Shown piece after piece: positions 6,455 to 6,871 of a stretch of 6,871 nt of DNA. This DNA is from Comamonadaceae bacterium (lineage in GTDB: Bacteria > Pseudomonadota > Gammaproteobacteria > Burkholderiales > Burkholderiaceae_C), in assembly GCA_947372005.1 (NCBI GenBank), contig CANBRV010000122.1, positions 1-6,871 of the forward strand, given 5' to 3'. The translations under genes and the position numbers were made by a program. The first letter of the stretch is position 1. Every line of letters begins with the position of its first letter. The notes beneath the pieces are model-generated. The model was not told where the DNA came from and ran no database searches. It saw only the letters and a list, made by a program, of their open reading frames with translations.

Positions 6455-6871
6455 TTAGTGCGCCGACCATTGAATGGTGGAAATATCAATGCCGTCTTGG
6501 TACATCTCCCAAAGCGGCGATAGATCGCGTAGCTTGGCGACGTTTTCTTTAATTGTTTTGACTGCGAAGTCCATTTCTTCTTCGGTCGTCCAGCGACCAA
6601 TTGTCATGCGAAGACTGGAGTGCGCGAGTTCATCACTGCGTCCCAAGGCACGTAGCACATAGCTTGGCTCTAAGCTGGCACTGGTACAAGCCGAGCCGCT
6701 AGACACCGCAAGTCCTTTGATGCCCATGATGAGCGACTCGCCTTCGACGTAGTTAAAACTCATGTTGAGGTTGTGCGGCACGCGCTGCGTCTCGTGACCA
6801 TTGATGAAGACTTGCTCAATATCTTTCAATCCATTGAGCAACCGATCTTTCAAGGCTGTGATGCGTTTGTT
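6455..6871 (-). CDS. iscS: Cysteine desulfurase IscS, C-terminal part (5' end outside the window)
   Basis: The last 138 residues of a PLP-dependent cysteine desulfurase, which takes sulfur from L-cysteine as a persulfide and passes it to IscU and other acceptors. The frame is open through the window edge; the codons before the TTG at 6853 (reading N-K-R-I-T-A) continue the protein, so the gene is cut and does not start there. [21 protein letters not shown] contains the mobile-loop catalytic cysteine (C328 of E. coli IscS). The C-terminus [22 protein letters not shown] matches the IscS tail that contacts IscU. About 265 N-terminal residues, including the PLP lysine, lie beyond the window. iscU follows after 29 nt. 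An iscR regulator gene would be expected upstream but cannot be seen. Confidence 0.97.
   Translation of the reverse strand, partial: NKRITALKDRLLNGLKDIEQVFINGHETQRVPHNLNMSFNYVEGESLIMGIKGLAVSSGSACTSASLEPSYVLRALGRSDELAHSSLRMTIGRWTTEEEMDFAVKTIKENVAKLRDLSPLWEMYQDGIDISTIQWSAH

Noticed and set aside
6455..6853. A complete 132-residue protein starting at the TTG at 6853
   Set aside because: It is the C-terminal end of IscS. The frame stays open and homologous up to the window edge, so the TTG is an internal leucine codon.
1..6871. CRISPR array, insertion sequence, prophage or attachment-site remnants beside the tRNA
   Set aside because: No spaced repeats, transposase-like frames or terminal inverted repeats were seen. 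The tRNA 3' end shows no duplicated segment elsewhere in the window, and it is followed by a terminator and a housekeeping-type gene pair.

Overview
The window looks like ordinary chromosome from a betaproteobacterium, most likely Burkholderiales and close to Comamonadaceae. The reasons are a Bug/TctC-type solute-binding protein (a family greatly expanded in this order), HscA, HscB and DnaQ sequences that read like Burkholderiales members of their families as I remember them, and a complete ISC iron-sulfur operon in the proteobacterial order. Base composition is fairly balanced, so it may be one of the lower-GC members. No phage, insertion sequence, CRISPR array or transfer signature was found.

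Left part (1-2183). A minus-strand gene, probably encoding a Rossmann-fold NAD(P)-binding protein, is cut by the left edge after its first 23 codons. Across a 68-bp divergent intergenic region lies a plus-strand pair. The first gene encodes a [2Fe-2S]/FAD/NAD(P)H electron-transfer reductase (140-1177). The second encodes a secreted Bug-family periplasmic binding protein (1174-2130). They overlap by ATGA, so they are probably translated together. A long perfect hairpin (2156-2183) separates them from the convergent genes to the right.

Right part (2192-6871), all minus strand. In transcription order: iscS (5' end outside the window), iscU, iscA, hscB, hscA, fdx, dnaQ and a tRNA-Arg(ACG) gene with encoded CCA. 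Spacings are tiny: 29 nt, 17 nt, an 8-nt overlap, 17 nt, 3 nt, 17 nt and 13 nt. The whole block therefore reads as one transcription unit ending at the hairpin after the tRNA. IscS takes sulfur from cysteine, IscU scaffolds the nascent cluster, HscA and HscB release it through the LPPVK motif of IscU, IscA is an A-type Fe/iron carrier, and Fdx supplies electrons. iscX, which follows fdx in E. coli, is absent here. Its position is taken by dnaQ (replicative proofreading exonuclease) and the tRNA.

I do not see a convincing undescribed system. The points most worth a second look are the ISC-dnaQ-tRNA arrangement, a shortened segment in the HscA nucleotide-binding domain, a 15-bp tandem repeat just before the reductase start codon, and the coupling of a flavin/iron-sulfur reductase to an orphan solute-binding protein.
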